Below are positions 8,752 through 15,007 of a stretch of DNA of 64,000 nucleotides, in pieces (position 1 is the first letter of the stretch; every line of letters begins with the position of its first letter). Origin of the DNA: AC-32 sp963788215 (GTDB lineage: Bacteria > Actinomycetota > Thermoleophilia > Gaiellales > Gaiellaceae); contig CAWBFX010000010.1 in the NCBI GenBank assembly GCA_963788215.1, positions 124,001-188,000 of the forward strand, written 5' to 3'. Position numbers and translations under genes: made by a program. The notes below the pieces were generated by a model that saw nothing but the letters and a program-made list of their open reading frames with translations, was not told the DNA's origin and made no database searches.

Positions 8752-9956
8752 GCACGGTCACTGTCCGGCCCGCCGACAGCCGCGGTTTCGAGGAGGGAAC
8801 TCAGTCGTTCCGGACCACGCGCGTGGCGGGCGCGCAGCAGTTCCGCGTTTCCCGTGAACTCTTCCCGGCGGCTCGTGTAGGAGGACGCGAGCTCGAGGAC
8901 GGCCGCAGCAGCTGCATCGGGATCGGCTTCGCGGACGCAGAACGACTGGAGCGACTCATCGACGTAGTGCGCCGGCGCGTCGCCGACCCTGCTGGAGACG
9001 ACGGGAATGCCGCGCGCGAGCGGCTCCAGGATTGCGATCTGAGTGGCGTCCCGCAGCGACGTTGACAGGCAGACGTGGCCCGCGGCCTGGGCTTCCTGGA
9101 CTTCGCTCCAGCTGCGCTCGCCGCAGAGCGTGAGCCACGGTCTGTCGCGCGTCAGCCGCCAGAGCTCGTCCCAGAGCGGGCCGCTGCCGTAGACGTGGAG
9201 GGTCGCGTCCCGCCGGCGGCGCACCCGCTCGACGACCTCGACGGCGAGCAGCGGGTTCTTCTCCCGGTACAGCCTGCCGACCCATACCACCCGCAGCGGC
9301 TCGTCCTGGCGCAGGTCGCGAGGTGTCGCGGGCGGCAGTTCCCGCAGCGGGTACGGGACGTGCGCGGCCTCGACTCCGTAGCGCCGTCGCGCCCCTCCCA
9401 CGCCCGCGCGCGAAAGTGAGATCGGGAGCGAGAGGCGCAGCGTCGCGCGGACGACGAGCCACTCGAACGCGGAGCCGAGCAGGCGGTGGTAGACGAGCGA
9501 GCTCGTCGTGAAGGGCGCGCCGGACCCGTGCAGGACGAAGATCGCCTTTCGTCCGCGCAGTCGCGCAACCAAGGCGGCGATATTCGGGAGGAGGTTGCGG
9601 CTGCCGTTCACGATGACGGCGTCCGCGCCGCCGATCTCCCGCCAGAGGGCGCGCCAGCCGCCGACCGGCACGGGCCAATCCCCCGGGGGTAGGAAGCGGG
9701 TCGGCATGGTGACGTCAGCCGCGGCGGTCCCCTTGCGCGGCCTGCAGGCCAGGACGCGGACCGCCCAGCCGCGCTCAGCCAGGAGCTTCGAGGCGGTATC
9801 GACGAACTGCTCGACGCCTCCCGCATGTGGCAGGACGAAGCTCGAGACGATCAACACCCGCCCGGCGCGAGGTGTGGGAGCGAGGTCGAGATGCCGTCGT
9901 GGACCCGCTACGACCGTGGCCGGCGCAGGCACGGGTGTCGGCACGGCGCGGGCCAT
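8748..9956 (-). CDS. GT4-family glycosyltransferase
   Basis: The 402-residue GT-B-fold protein has an N-terminal acceptor domain with the glycine-rich FVLPHAGGVEQFVDTASKLL segment. Its C-terminal donor domain has LRVVWVGRLYREKNPLLAVE and the EPLARGIPVVSSRVGD motif (EX7E-like region) that contacts the nucleotide sugar. A 30-residue Pro/Ala-rich extension precedes the fold, so an internal start is possible, but ATG 9956 sits only two bases after the upstream stop and is kept. It should add a sugar from an NDP donor to the lipid-linked glycan. Donor and linkage are unknown. Confidence 0.85.
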   Translation of the reverse strand: MARAVPTPVPAPATVVAGPRRHLDLAPTPRAGRVLIVSSFVLPHAGGVEQFVDTASKLLAERGWAVRVLACRPRKGTAAADVTMPTRFLPPGDWPVPVGGWRALWREIGGADAVIVNGSRNLLPNIAALVARLRGRKAIFVLHGSGAPFTTSSLVYHRLLGSAFEWLVVRATLRLSLPISLSRAGVGGARRRYGVEAAHVPYPLRELPPATPRDLRQDEPLRVVWVGRLYREKNPLLAVEVVERVRRRRDATLHVYGSGPLWDELWRLTRDRPWLTLCGERSWSEVQEAQAAGHVCLSTSLRDATQIAILEPLARGIPVVSSRVGDAPAHYVDESLQSFCVREADPDAAAAAVLELASSYTSRREEFTGNAELLRARHARGPERLSSLLETAAVGGPDSDRA

Positions 9957-9958
9957 CG

Positions 9959-10522
9959 CTAGAAGCGCACCACCCGTGCAGCAGCGCCTTCCGCGCGGTT
10001 TCGCGTGCGCCAGAACCAGGCGGCGAGAAAAACGATGTATGTCAGCCCCAGGCCGAGCCCGAGGCGGAGGAGCAGTCTGGCGTCACCGCTTGATATCGCT
10101 CGTGGGTCGCGAGTCAGAGCATTGTGACCACTGATCTGCCGACCACTCTGCAGGTAGTTATGCAGTGGTACCGGGACTGATATCGCGCTCCGCGGATTGA
10201 CGATAGGCCTCGGCAATCGGAAGGACGAGATGAATGAAGCACGCTGCAATTGATACCGCGTATTTCGCGACAGGTAGCGAGTGGTCGAGACAGCGTGCGG
10301 GCCTGCGCCATGAGCACGGCCGACGGCGCGGACGCCAGCGCCGGCCATGACCGCAGTATCACCGGATTTCGCTTGATACTGCCGTGGTATCAGCCGATTT
10401 ACGGCGTGGACGGCACCATTTGCCGGCCCCGGGGCAGCGAAGACGGCGACGGCCGTCAGGGCGACCAGCCGGAGACGCTTCATGCCTCCGGACGCGTGCA
10501 CGCCTATGTCGCTCTTCATCAC
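9959..10522 (-). CDS. Secreted single-pass membrane protein, unknown function
   Basis: I do not recognise a family. From the GTG-ATG at 10522 the product is 187 residues. A better export start may be the inner Met at 10483, which begins a clear signal peptide (KRLRL, hydrophobic core, then a probable cleavage after PANGA). About 100 polar residues rich in Arg, Ser and Gln follow, then a transmembrane helix (LRLGLGLGLTYIVFLAAWFW) and a short basic tail. Third-position G+C in the middle is visibly lower than in neighbouring genes. It is followed two bases later by the GT4 gene, so it leads the glycan operon. A motif GGGTACTTAC lies upstream. Confidence 0.55.
   Translation of the reverse strand: MMKSDIGVHASGGMKRLRLVALTAVAVFAAPGPANGAVHAVNRLIPRQYQAKSGDTAVMAGAGVRAVGRAHGAGPHAVSTTRYLSRNTRYQLQRASFISSFRLPRPIVNPRSAISVPVPLHNYLQSGRQISGHNALTRDPRAISSGDARLLLRLGLGLGLTYIVFLAAWFWRTRNRAEGAAARVVRF
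10353..10382. repeat. 9-bp inverted repeat (GCAGTATCA / TGATACTGC)
   Basis: GCAGTATCA at 10353-10361 and TGATACTGC at 10374-10382 are perfect reverse complements separated by 12 bases. They lie inside the coding region of the secreted orphan protein, in the most A+T-rich part of the window. A further GGTATCA copy follows at about 10385. It could be a regulatory protein site or a relic of inserted DNA. Confidence 0.4.
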
Positions 10523-10560
10523 TTTGACTCGCGATGTCCAGTCTCGTCGGTGTTAATGAA

Positions 10561-10570
10561 GTAAGTACCC
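10561..10570 (-). promoter_or_regulatory. SigB/SigF-like promoter element upstream of the glycan operon
   Basis: On the minus strand, GGTT is followed after 16 bases by GGGTAC, continuing as GGGTACTTAC (10570-10561). GGTT-N15/17-GGGTA is the pattern known for SigB/SigF-type sigma factors of actinobacteria. It lies about 40 nt upstream of the secreted-protein gene that leads the GT4-flippase-Wzz genes. The adjacent gene at 10699 encodes a sigma factor of just this class. Assignment is by motif only. Confidence 0.45.
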
Positions 10571-10613
10571 CAGCAGGTCGACAGCGAACCGTAGAGGGAA
10601 AATAAAAAAGGAT

Positions 10614-10642
10614 TTGCGTAACCAAAAGCAGCGAGCTATAGT
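10614..10642 (+). promoter_or_regulatory. Sigma-70-type promoter for the sigma factor gene
   Basis: TTGCGT (10614-10619) and TATAGT (10637-10642) are separated by exactly 17 bases in an A+T-rich stretch, giving a good housekeeping promoter. The predicted transcript would start near 10649 and leave a leader of about 50 nt before the GTG at 10699. Confidence 0.6.
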
Positions 10643-10698
10643 GGCGACGTTAGGGAGCGCCAGATAGACCGCCCACCTGGGGAGATGAGGCGAGCGTA

Positions 10699-11556
10699 GT
10701 GGCTTCGGTTGCGGCAGAGATCGACCGGCAACGACCGGTACGGCCCCGAGTGGTCAGCCTGGCGGGAGGACCGGAACAGCCCCGCCGCAGATCGGCCGGC
10801 GCGAGCCGGGAGCACGTTCGCAGCCTGATCCGCGAGTACCGCGAGGACGGGAACCTAGGGGCGCGCGATCGCCTCATCCAGCAGTACATGCCGCTCGTCA
10901 AGAGCCTGGCCCGGCGCCACAGCATGCGAGGCGAGCAGTACGAGGACCTCGTCCAGGTCGGGTGCATCGGCCTGATCAAGGCCGTCGACCGCTTCGATCC
11001 GCAACGGCGCGTGGAGTTCGGCGCCTTCGCAATCCCGAACGTGGCAGGCGAGATCAAGCGCCATCTACGCGATCGCGGCTGGCCGATCAGGATTCCGCGC
11101 CGGCTGCAGGAGCTGCGGCCGGGCTTGTGCGCCTGCTCCGCCGAGCTCTCTGCTCGGCTCGAGCGGCCCGCGACGATCTCCGAGATCGCGGAGTCGTCCG
11201 GCGTCGCGGAGCCCGAGGTGATCGCTGCGTTGGACACGGAGCGGCTGCAGTCGCCGATTTCCCTCTCGCAGCCGGGTCCCGACGAGGAGAACGATGCCTA
11301 TGCCGACCTCGAGGTGCTCGACGGCGGTTACGAGCAGGGGGAGCAGCGCGCCCTGCTGGCCGCGGGCTTTCGGGTGCTCAGCGAGCGCGAGCGGCGGCTG
11401 CTGGCCCTGCAGTTCTTCGCAGGCATGAGCCAGCCTCAAGTCGCCCGTGAGGTCGGGATCTCGCAGATCCACGTCTCGCGGCTGACCCGCCGTGCGCTCG
11501 TGAAGCTGCGCGCCGAGATCGGGCAGCTTCCGTCCGCAGCGTCGGGCGCGCTCTGA
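10699..11556 (+). CDS. SigB/SigF-family RNA polymerase sigma factor
   Basis: The 285-residue protein has sigma region 2 (EDLVQVGCIGLIKAVDRFDP, then FGAFAIPNVAGEIKRHLRDR), region 3 (PATISEIAESSGVAEPEVIAAL) and region 4 with a helix-turn-helix (MSQPQVAREVGISQIHVSRL). Regions 2 to 4 without region 1.1, and the GEIKRHLRD block, place it in group 3, the SigB/SigF stress or sporulation class. About 35 basic residues precede region 2. No anti-sigma factor or anti-anti-sigma gene is adjacent, unlike many sigB/sigF operons. Its position inside the glycan locus suggests it controls surface polysaccharide genes. Confidence 0.9.
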   Translation: MASVAAEIDRQRPVRPRVVSLAGGPEQPRRRSAGASREHVRSLIREYREDGNLGARDRLIQQYMPLVKSLARRHSMRGEQYEDLVQVGCIGLIKAVDRFDPQRRVEFGAFAIPNVAGEIKRHLRDRGWPIRIPRRLQELRPGLCACSAELSARLERPATISEIAESSGVAEPEVIAALDTERLQSPISLSQPGPDEENDAYADLEVLDGGYEQGEQRALLAAGFRVLSERERRLLALQFFAGMSQPQVAREVGISQIHVSRLTRRALVKLRAEIGQLPSAASGAL

Positions 11557-11602
11557 GCCGCGGAGGTGCGTTTCTTTGCTATCGCCCTACAATCTAAAGC
11601 CC

Positions 11603-12211
11603 GTGAAATCGCGAGCCCGCCCGCAAGAACCTGTGAGCGAATATCAGGCGACGCGTTCGCCGCCGGACGCGGAGGCTCCGGGCGATCCGCGCGACGTCCC
11701 CTACCCTGTGACGCTCGTCCGCGACGAGACGGACGGCGCCGAGTGGATTGCGACGGTCGATGTGCTTCCGGGTTGCAATGCGCGCGGATCGAGCCCGGAC
11801 GAGGCGCTCGAGCGTGTGGCCGCGGCCGTGGCCGACTGGGTGGAGGCCGCCGGGCGCGAGGGCAAGGAGATTCCGGAGCCGAAATCGGCCCAGTCGCACA
11901 GCGGCCGGCTCCTGCTGCGGATGCCCCAGACGCTGCACGCCGAGCTCGCCAGGGCGGCGGAGCGCGAGCGGGTCAGCCTGAACCAGTTCATCACCGATGC
12001 GCTCTCGGGATCGCTGGGCTGGCGCGCCCCGAACCGCGAGACCGCCCAGGCGACGCGGGTGGTGCCGGAGGAGCAGCTCGAGGGGGAGACCGGGACGTCG
12101 CGCCGCCAGGAAAGACCGCGGGTGACGAATGCCGTCTTCATCGCGAACGTGGTAGTCGTCGGGCTCGCGGCGATCGTCGCGATCGTCGTGCTGATCGCCG
12201 TGGTGCGCTAA
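11603..12211 (+). CDS. Membrane-anchored HicB-like protein (HicB domain + ribbon-helix-helix + TM)
   Basis: Three parts are visible in the 202-residue product. Residues about 33-92 match the HicB antitoxin fold (YPVTLVRDETDGAEWIATV, LPGCNARGSSPDEAL, IPEPK). Residues about 100-135 are an Arc-like ribbon-helix-helix (RLLLRMPQTLHAELARAA, SLNQFITDAL). Residues about 176-200 form one strong transmembrane helix at the very C-terminus. No hicA-like toxin gene is adjacent. The start is uncertain: a TACAAT box at 11588-11593 would make GTG 11603 nearly leaderless; TTG 11576 and GTG 11633 are alternatives in the same frame. A DNA-binding antitoxin relative tethered to the membrane is unusual. Regulation of the sigma factor or surface genes is only a guess. 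Confidence 0.75.
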   Translation: MKSRARPQEPVSEYQATRSPPDAEAPGDPRDVPYPVTLVRDETDGAEWIATVDVLPGCNARGSSPDEALERVAAAVADWVEAAGREGKEIPEPKSAQSHSGRLLLRMPQTLHAELARAAERERVSLNQFITDALSGSLGWRAPNRETAQATRVVPEEQLEGETGTSRRQERPRVTNAVFIANVVVVGLAAIVAIVVLIAVVR

Positions 12212-12248
12212 CATCGTCCCGACGACGACGAGAGGGGAGACTCGAGTC

Positions 12249-12827
12249 GTGAATGCGAAGGCTTCGATGCGGCTGATGTTCCTGACGGCCTGCGCCCTGC
12301 CGGCGTTTGCTGCCACGGCCTACGCGGCGCCCAAGCCGGTCGCTCCGCCGCATTCGCACCACAACGCCGTGCGGCCGGTTCCGTGGCCCGGCGCCTCGTC
12401 GGCCACGAAATCAGTGCAGAGCACGAGCACCGTGTCGACGTTCCGCTCCCCTCCGGCTCCTCCCGCCGTGCGACGTGCTGCCAGAGTGACCATCGTCTTC
12501 CGCACGGCCAACGGACCTGTCGCGCCGAGGACACCGCAGCGACCCGCGGGACGAGGCCAGGCCAGGCCTGCAGCACAGGGCGATCCCGGCCGGCCCGCCG
12601 GATGGCAGGACGCGGCCGGCCTGAGCGAGTTGCGCTCCGCTGCGAGCTCGAGCCGTTCCGCCTTGCTGCTCGCGGCCGGCTTCGCACTCCTGCTGCTCGT
12701 GATCGCCGAGACGACTTTCCTCGGCTTTGCAAGCTCACGCCTCGGCGTTGCCCCGGTGAAGCGGCCCGTGAAGCGGCGCCCTCCCGAAGAGCCCTTTCCT
12801 ATTCGCCGGGTTCAGCTGCGACGCTGA
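12249..12827 (+). CDS. Exported Pro/Ala-rich single-pass membrane protein, unknown function
   Basis: No family is recognised. The 192-residue product starts at GTG 12249 after a GAGGGGAG ribosome site. It has a signal peptide (MFLTACALPAFAATAYA), a long low-complexity Pro/Ala/Arg region with His residues near the start, one transmembrane helix (SALLLAAGFALLLLVIAETT), and a Lys/Arg/Pro-rich cytoplasmic tail. The plan resembles the orphan at 9959-10522: signal peptide, disordered ectodomain, C-terminal helix, basic tail. Its last 29 bases overlap the convergent glycosyltransferase gene. Confidence 0.6.
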   Translation: MNAKASMRLMFLTACALPAFAATAYAAPKPVAPPHSHHNAVRPVPWPGASSATKSVQSTSTVSTFRSPPAPPAVRRAARVTIVFRTANGPVAPRTPQRPAGRGQARPAAQGDPGRPAGWQDAAGLSELRSAASSSRSALLLAAGFALLLLVIAETTFLGFASSRLGVAPVKRPVKRRPPEEPFPIRRVQLRR

Positions 12828-13952
12828 GCCGGCGCGCGCCGGTCGCTCCCGCTCGGCGCTCCAACTCCCGGACGTAGAGCTCCACATGGGCTCGGCGGAA
12901 GCCCGCCAGGTCGAAGTGGCGGCGCACCCGTTCGCGTCCGGCCGCGCCGAGGCGTAGCCGGAGCGCGTCGTCCGTCAGGAGGCGGTCGAGCGCAGCCGCG
13001 AGCGCGCCGGGATCGCCGGGCGGGACGAGCAGCCCCGTCTCGCCGTCCATGACGCTCTCGGAGACGCCGCCCACGTCGGTCGCGACCACCGGGAGGCCGG
13101 CCGCCATCGCCTCGAGAATGGAGACTGGGAAGCCCTCGGAGCGGCTGGACAGGACGAAGACGTCAGCCGAGGCGAGCACGCCGGGTACGTCGCTGCTGAT
13201 GCCGAAGAGGTCGATCCGCTCCGTCAGTCCTCGCTGTCGGATCCTGGCCGCGACCTCCGGCAGCAGCGGCCCTTCTCCGACGAAGGCCGCTCGATAATCC
13301 GCCTGGGTCGCGGCGAGCGCCTCGACGAGGGTGGCGAAATCCTTCGGGAACGCGAACCTGCCGACACTGACGACGTGGGGGACGCCCCCGAGCTGCTCGG
13401 AGGCCGCAAAGGAGGTGACGTCGACCGCGTTGTGGATCACCAGCGTGCGCTCCGGCCGGCAGGCCCCCGCTCCACGCCGACGTCGCGCGATGCCTCGGCG
13501 ACGCAGATCACCGCGGTCGTCAGTCGGCGCAAGCGGCGCTCCACCCAGAGATACAGGCGTCCGGGGAGGCCTCCGTACGCAGCGAACGACCAGCCGTGGA
13601 CGGTGAAGATGCGGACCGGCACATCGGCGAGGGCGGCAGCGAGCCGGCCTAGCGCGCCGGCCTTCGAGCTGTGGGCATGCACGATGTCCGGCCGGATCCG
13701 CCGGCAGAGCCGCACGAGCTCGAACAGCGCGAGGGCGTCCTGCCACGGACTGATCGCTCGCCGCATGTGCTCGAGCTGGACGAAGGGGACGCCGGCCGCG
13801 CGGGCAGCGTCGCGTAGCGGCCCCGAGCCGTGCGCCGCGACGGTCACGTCGAACTCGGCGGTGAGCCCCGGAAGCAACAAGGAAACGGCGGTCTGCGCCC
13901 CGCCGGCCTCCGCGAGGGTGATCAGGATCAGCAGCCGGGGCTTGTGAGACAT
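12799..13952 (-). CDS. GT4-family glycosyltransferase, frameshifted as sequenced
   Basis: Two overlapping frames give one complete glycosyltransferase of about 384 residues. The N-terminal domain (13952 to about 13468) begins MSHKPRLLILITLAEAGGAQ and includes PDIVHAHSSKAGALGR and IFTVHGWSF. The C-terminal domain (about 13464 to 12799) has HVVSVGRFAFPKDFATLVEA and SRSEGFPVSILEAMAAGLPV, the EX7E donor-binding motif. The frame breaks at a C5 run (13464-13468); one extra base there gives a continuous protein reading VERGACRPERT. Either a base is missing from the assembly or the gene is slipped. The motif GGGTACTTAC lies 10 nt before the ATG. Confidence 0.82.
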
Positions 13953-13962
13953 TCCTGCTCAC

Positions 13963-13972
13963 GTAAGTACCC
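13963..13972 (-). promoter_or_regulatory. GGGTACTTAC motif upstream of a glycosyltransferase gene
   Basis: The minus-strand sequence GGGTACTTAC (13972-13963) lies 10 nt upstream of the ATG at 13952. It is identical to the site at 10561-10570 and one base different from the half-site at 2438-2447. All three precede minus-strand genes of the glycan locus. It may be a SigB-type -10 or an operator half-site; no convincing -35 partner is seen here. Confidence 0.4.
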
Positions 13973-14021
13973 GCGAGACCGGCGGGTTGACGGGCATTGA
14001 CCGACCTACTGGAGGTGGCGC

Positions 14022-14174
14022 GTGACTTTGGCCTGGTTCGTCGTCTGGTTCATCTGTGACGTCATCGGCGACCGCGAGGCGCTGACATTCGATCCTGTCA
14101 ACTGGTGGGCGGGCTTCTTCCTCTTCGCGCTGGCGGTCGACCTCGGCCGGCAACACGCGACCAAGCATCACTGA
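14022..14174 (+). CDS. Small hydrophobic protein, 50 residues
   Basis: A GTG start at 14022 is preceded by a strong ribosome site GGAGGTGG (14011-14018). The reading frame encodes about 50 residues with a Trp/Phe-rich hydrophobic segment (LAWFVVWFICDVIG), a short polar turn and a second hydrophobic stretch (WWAGFFLFALAVDLG), ending in a basic RQHATKHH tail. This looks like a two-helix membrane microprotein. No family is recognised. It is transcribed divergently from the frameshifted glycosyltransferase gene. Confidence 0.6.
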   Translation: MTLAWFVVWFICDVIGDREALTFDPVNWWAGFFLFALAVDLGRQHATKHH

Positions 14175-14226
14175 GGCGCCTGCTCTCAGCCCGACGAGCG
14201 GCACCCGGCTTCACGGGGCTATCCTC

Positions 14227-14917
14227 GTGGCGACCATGGACGGCATGCTGGTCACGAGATTCCGTCCCCGGCCGCTCGTCTTCACGCGGCTCGCCGCGCG
14301 TGCGGCGCTCAAGCGGAGCGAGGAGTTCCTGGAGCTGATCGGGCGCCGCAGGTCGGTGCGTCAGTTCTCGGACGAGCCGGTGCCGCGTGAGCTCGTGGAG
14401 AACGCGATTCGTGCAGCCGCGACGGCGCCGTCCGGCGCGAACCGGCAGCCGTGGACGTTCGTCGCGATCTCCGACCCCGCCGTCAAGGCACGGATCCGCG
14501 AGGCCGCCGAGCGCGAGGAGGAGCTGCTCTACCGCGAGCGAGCGAGCGAGGAGTACCTCGAGGCGATCGAGCCGATCGGGACCGACTGGATCAAGCCGCA
14601 TCTCACCGAAGCCCCATACGTGATCGCGGTCTTCGAGCAGCCGTGGTCGTACGAGGAAGACGGCACCAAGCGCAAGAACTACTACGTCCGCGAGTCGGTC
14701 GGGATCGCCGTCGGCATCCTGCTCGTGGCACTGCACAACGCCGGGCTCGCGACGCTGACTCATGCCCCGTCGCCGATGGGCTTCCTCAAGGAGATCCTCG
14801 GCCGGCCCGAGAACGAGCGGCCGTTCCTGCTGATCCCGGTCGGCTATCCGGCACGAAGGCGCCGTCGTGCCGACGCTCGAGAAGAAGACCCTGGCGGAGG
14901 TCACCGAGTTCATCTGA
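14227..14917 (+). CDS. Nitroreductase family protein, frameshifted near the C-terminus as sequenced
   Basis: The FMN-dependent nitroreductase fold is clear: RRSVRQFSDEPVPRELVENA and AATAPSGANRQPWTFVAISD, where the family contacts FMN, then ESVGIAVGILLVALHNAGLA. The frame runs on out of register after IPVGYPA. The expected C-terminus (EGAVVPTLEKKTLAEVTEFI, stop at 14915-14917) is present in the next frame, so one extra base lies at about 14851-14855. The corrected length is about 229 residues. The start is uncertain between GTG 14227 and ATG 14236. It probably reduces a quinone-, nitro- or halogenated aromatic-type substrate with NAD(P)H; the true substrate is unknown. Confidence 0.82.
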
Positions 14918-15007
14918 GCTCTCCGGCCTCGCATCGCGGGCCGCCGGGAGCCACACGCGCGCGTTGTTGCAGCACGGGCGCCAAAGGAGGAGACTCGCAG
15001 CGCAGGC

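Noticed and set aside
11603..12211. A classical HicAB toxin-antitoxin system
   Set aside because: No HicA-like small double-stranded RNA-binding protein frame is found on either side.
9959..12827. The two signal-peptide/C-terminal-helix orphans as exosortase or sortase substrates
   Set aside because: Neither has a PEP, LPXTG or similar motif before the helix, and no sorting enzyme is in the window.
12799..13962. Two separate partial glycosyltransferases
   Set aside because: The halves are complementary, overlap at one C-run, and together make a full-length GT-B enzyme.
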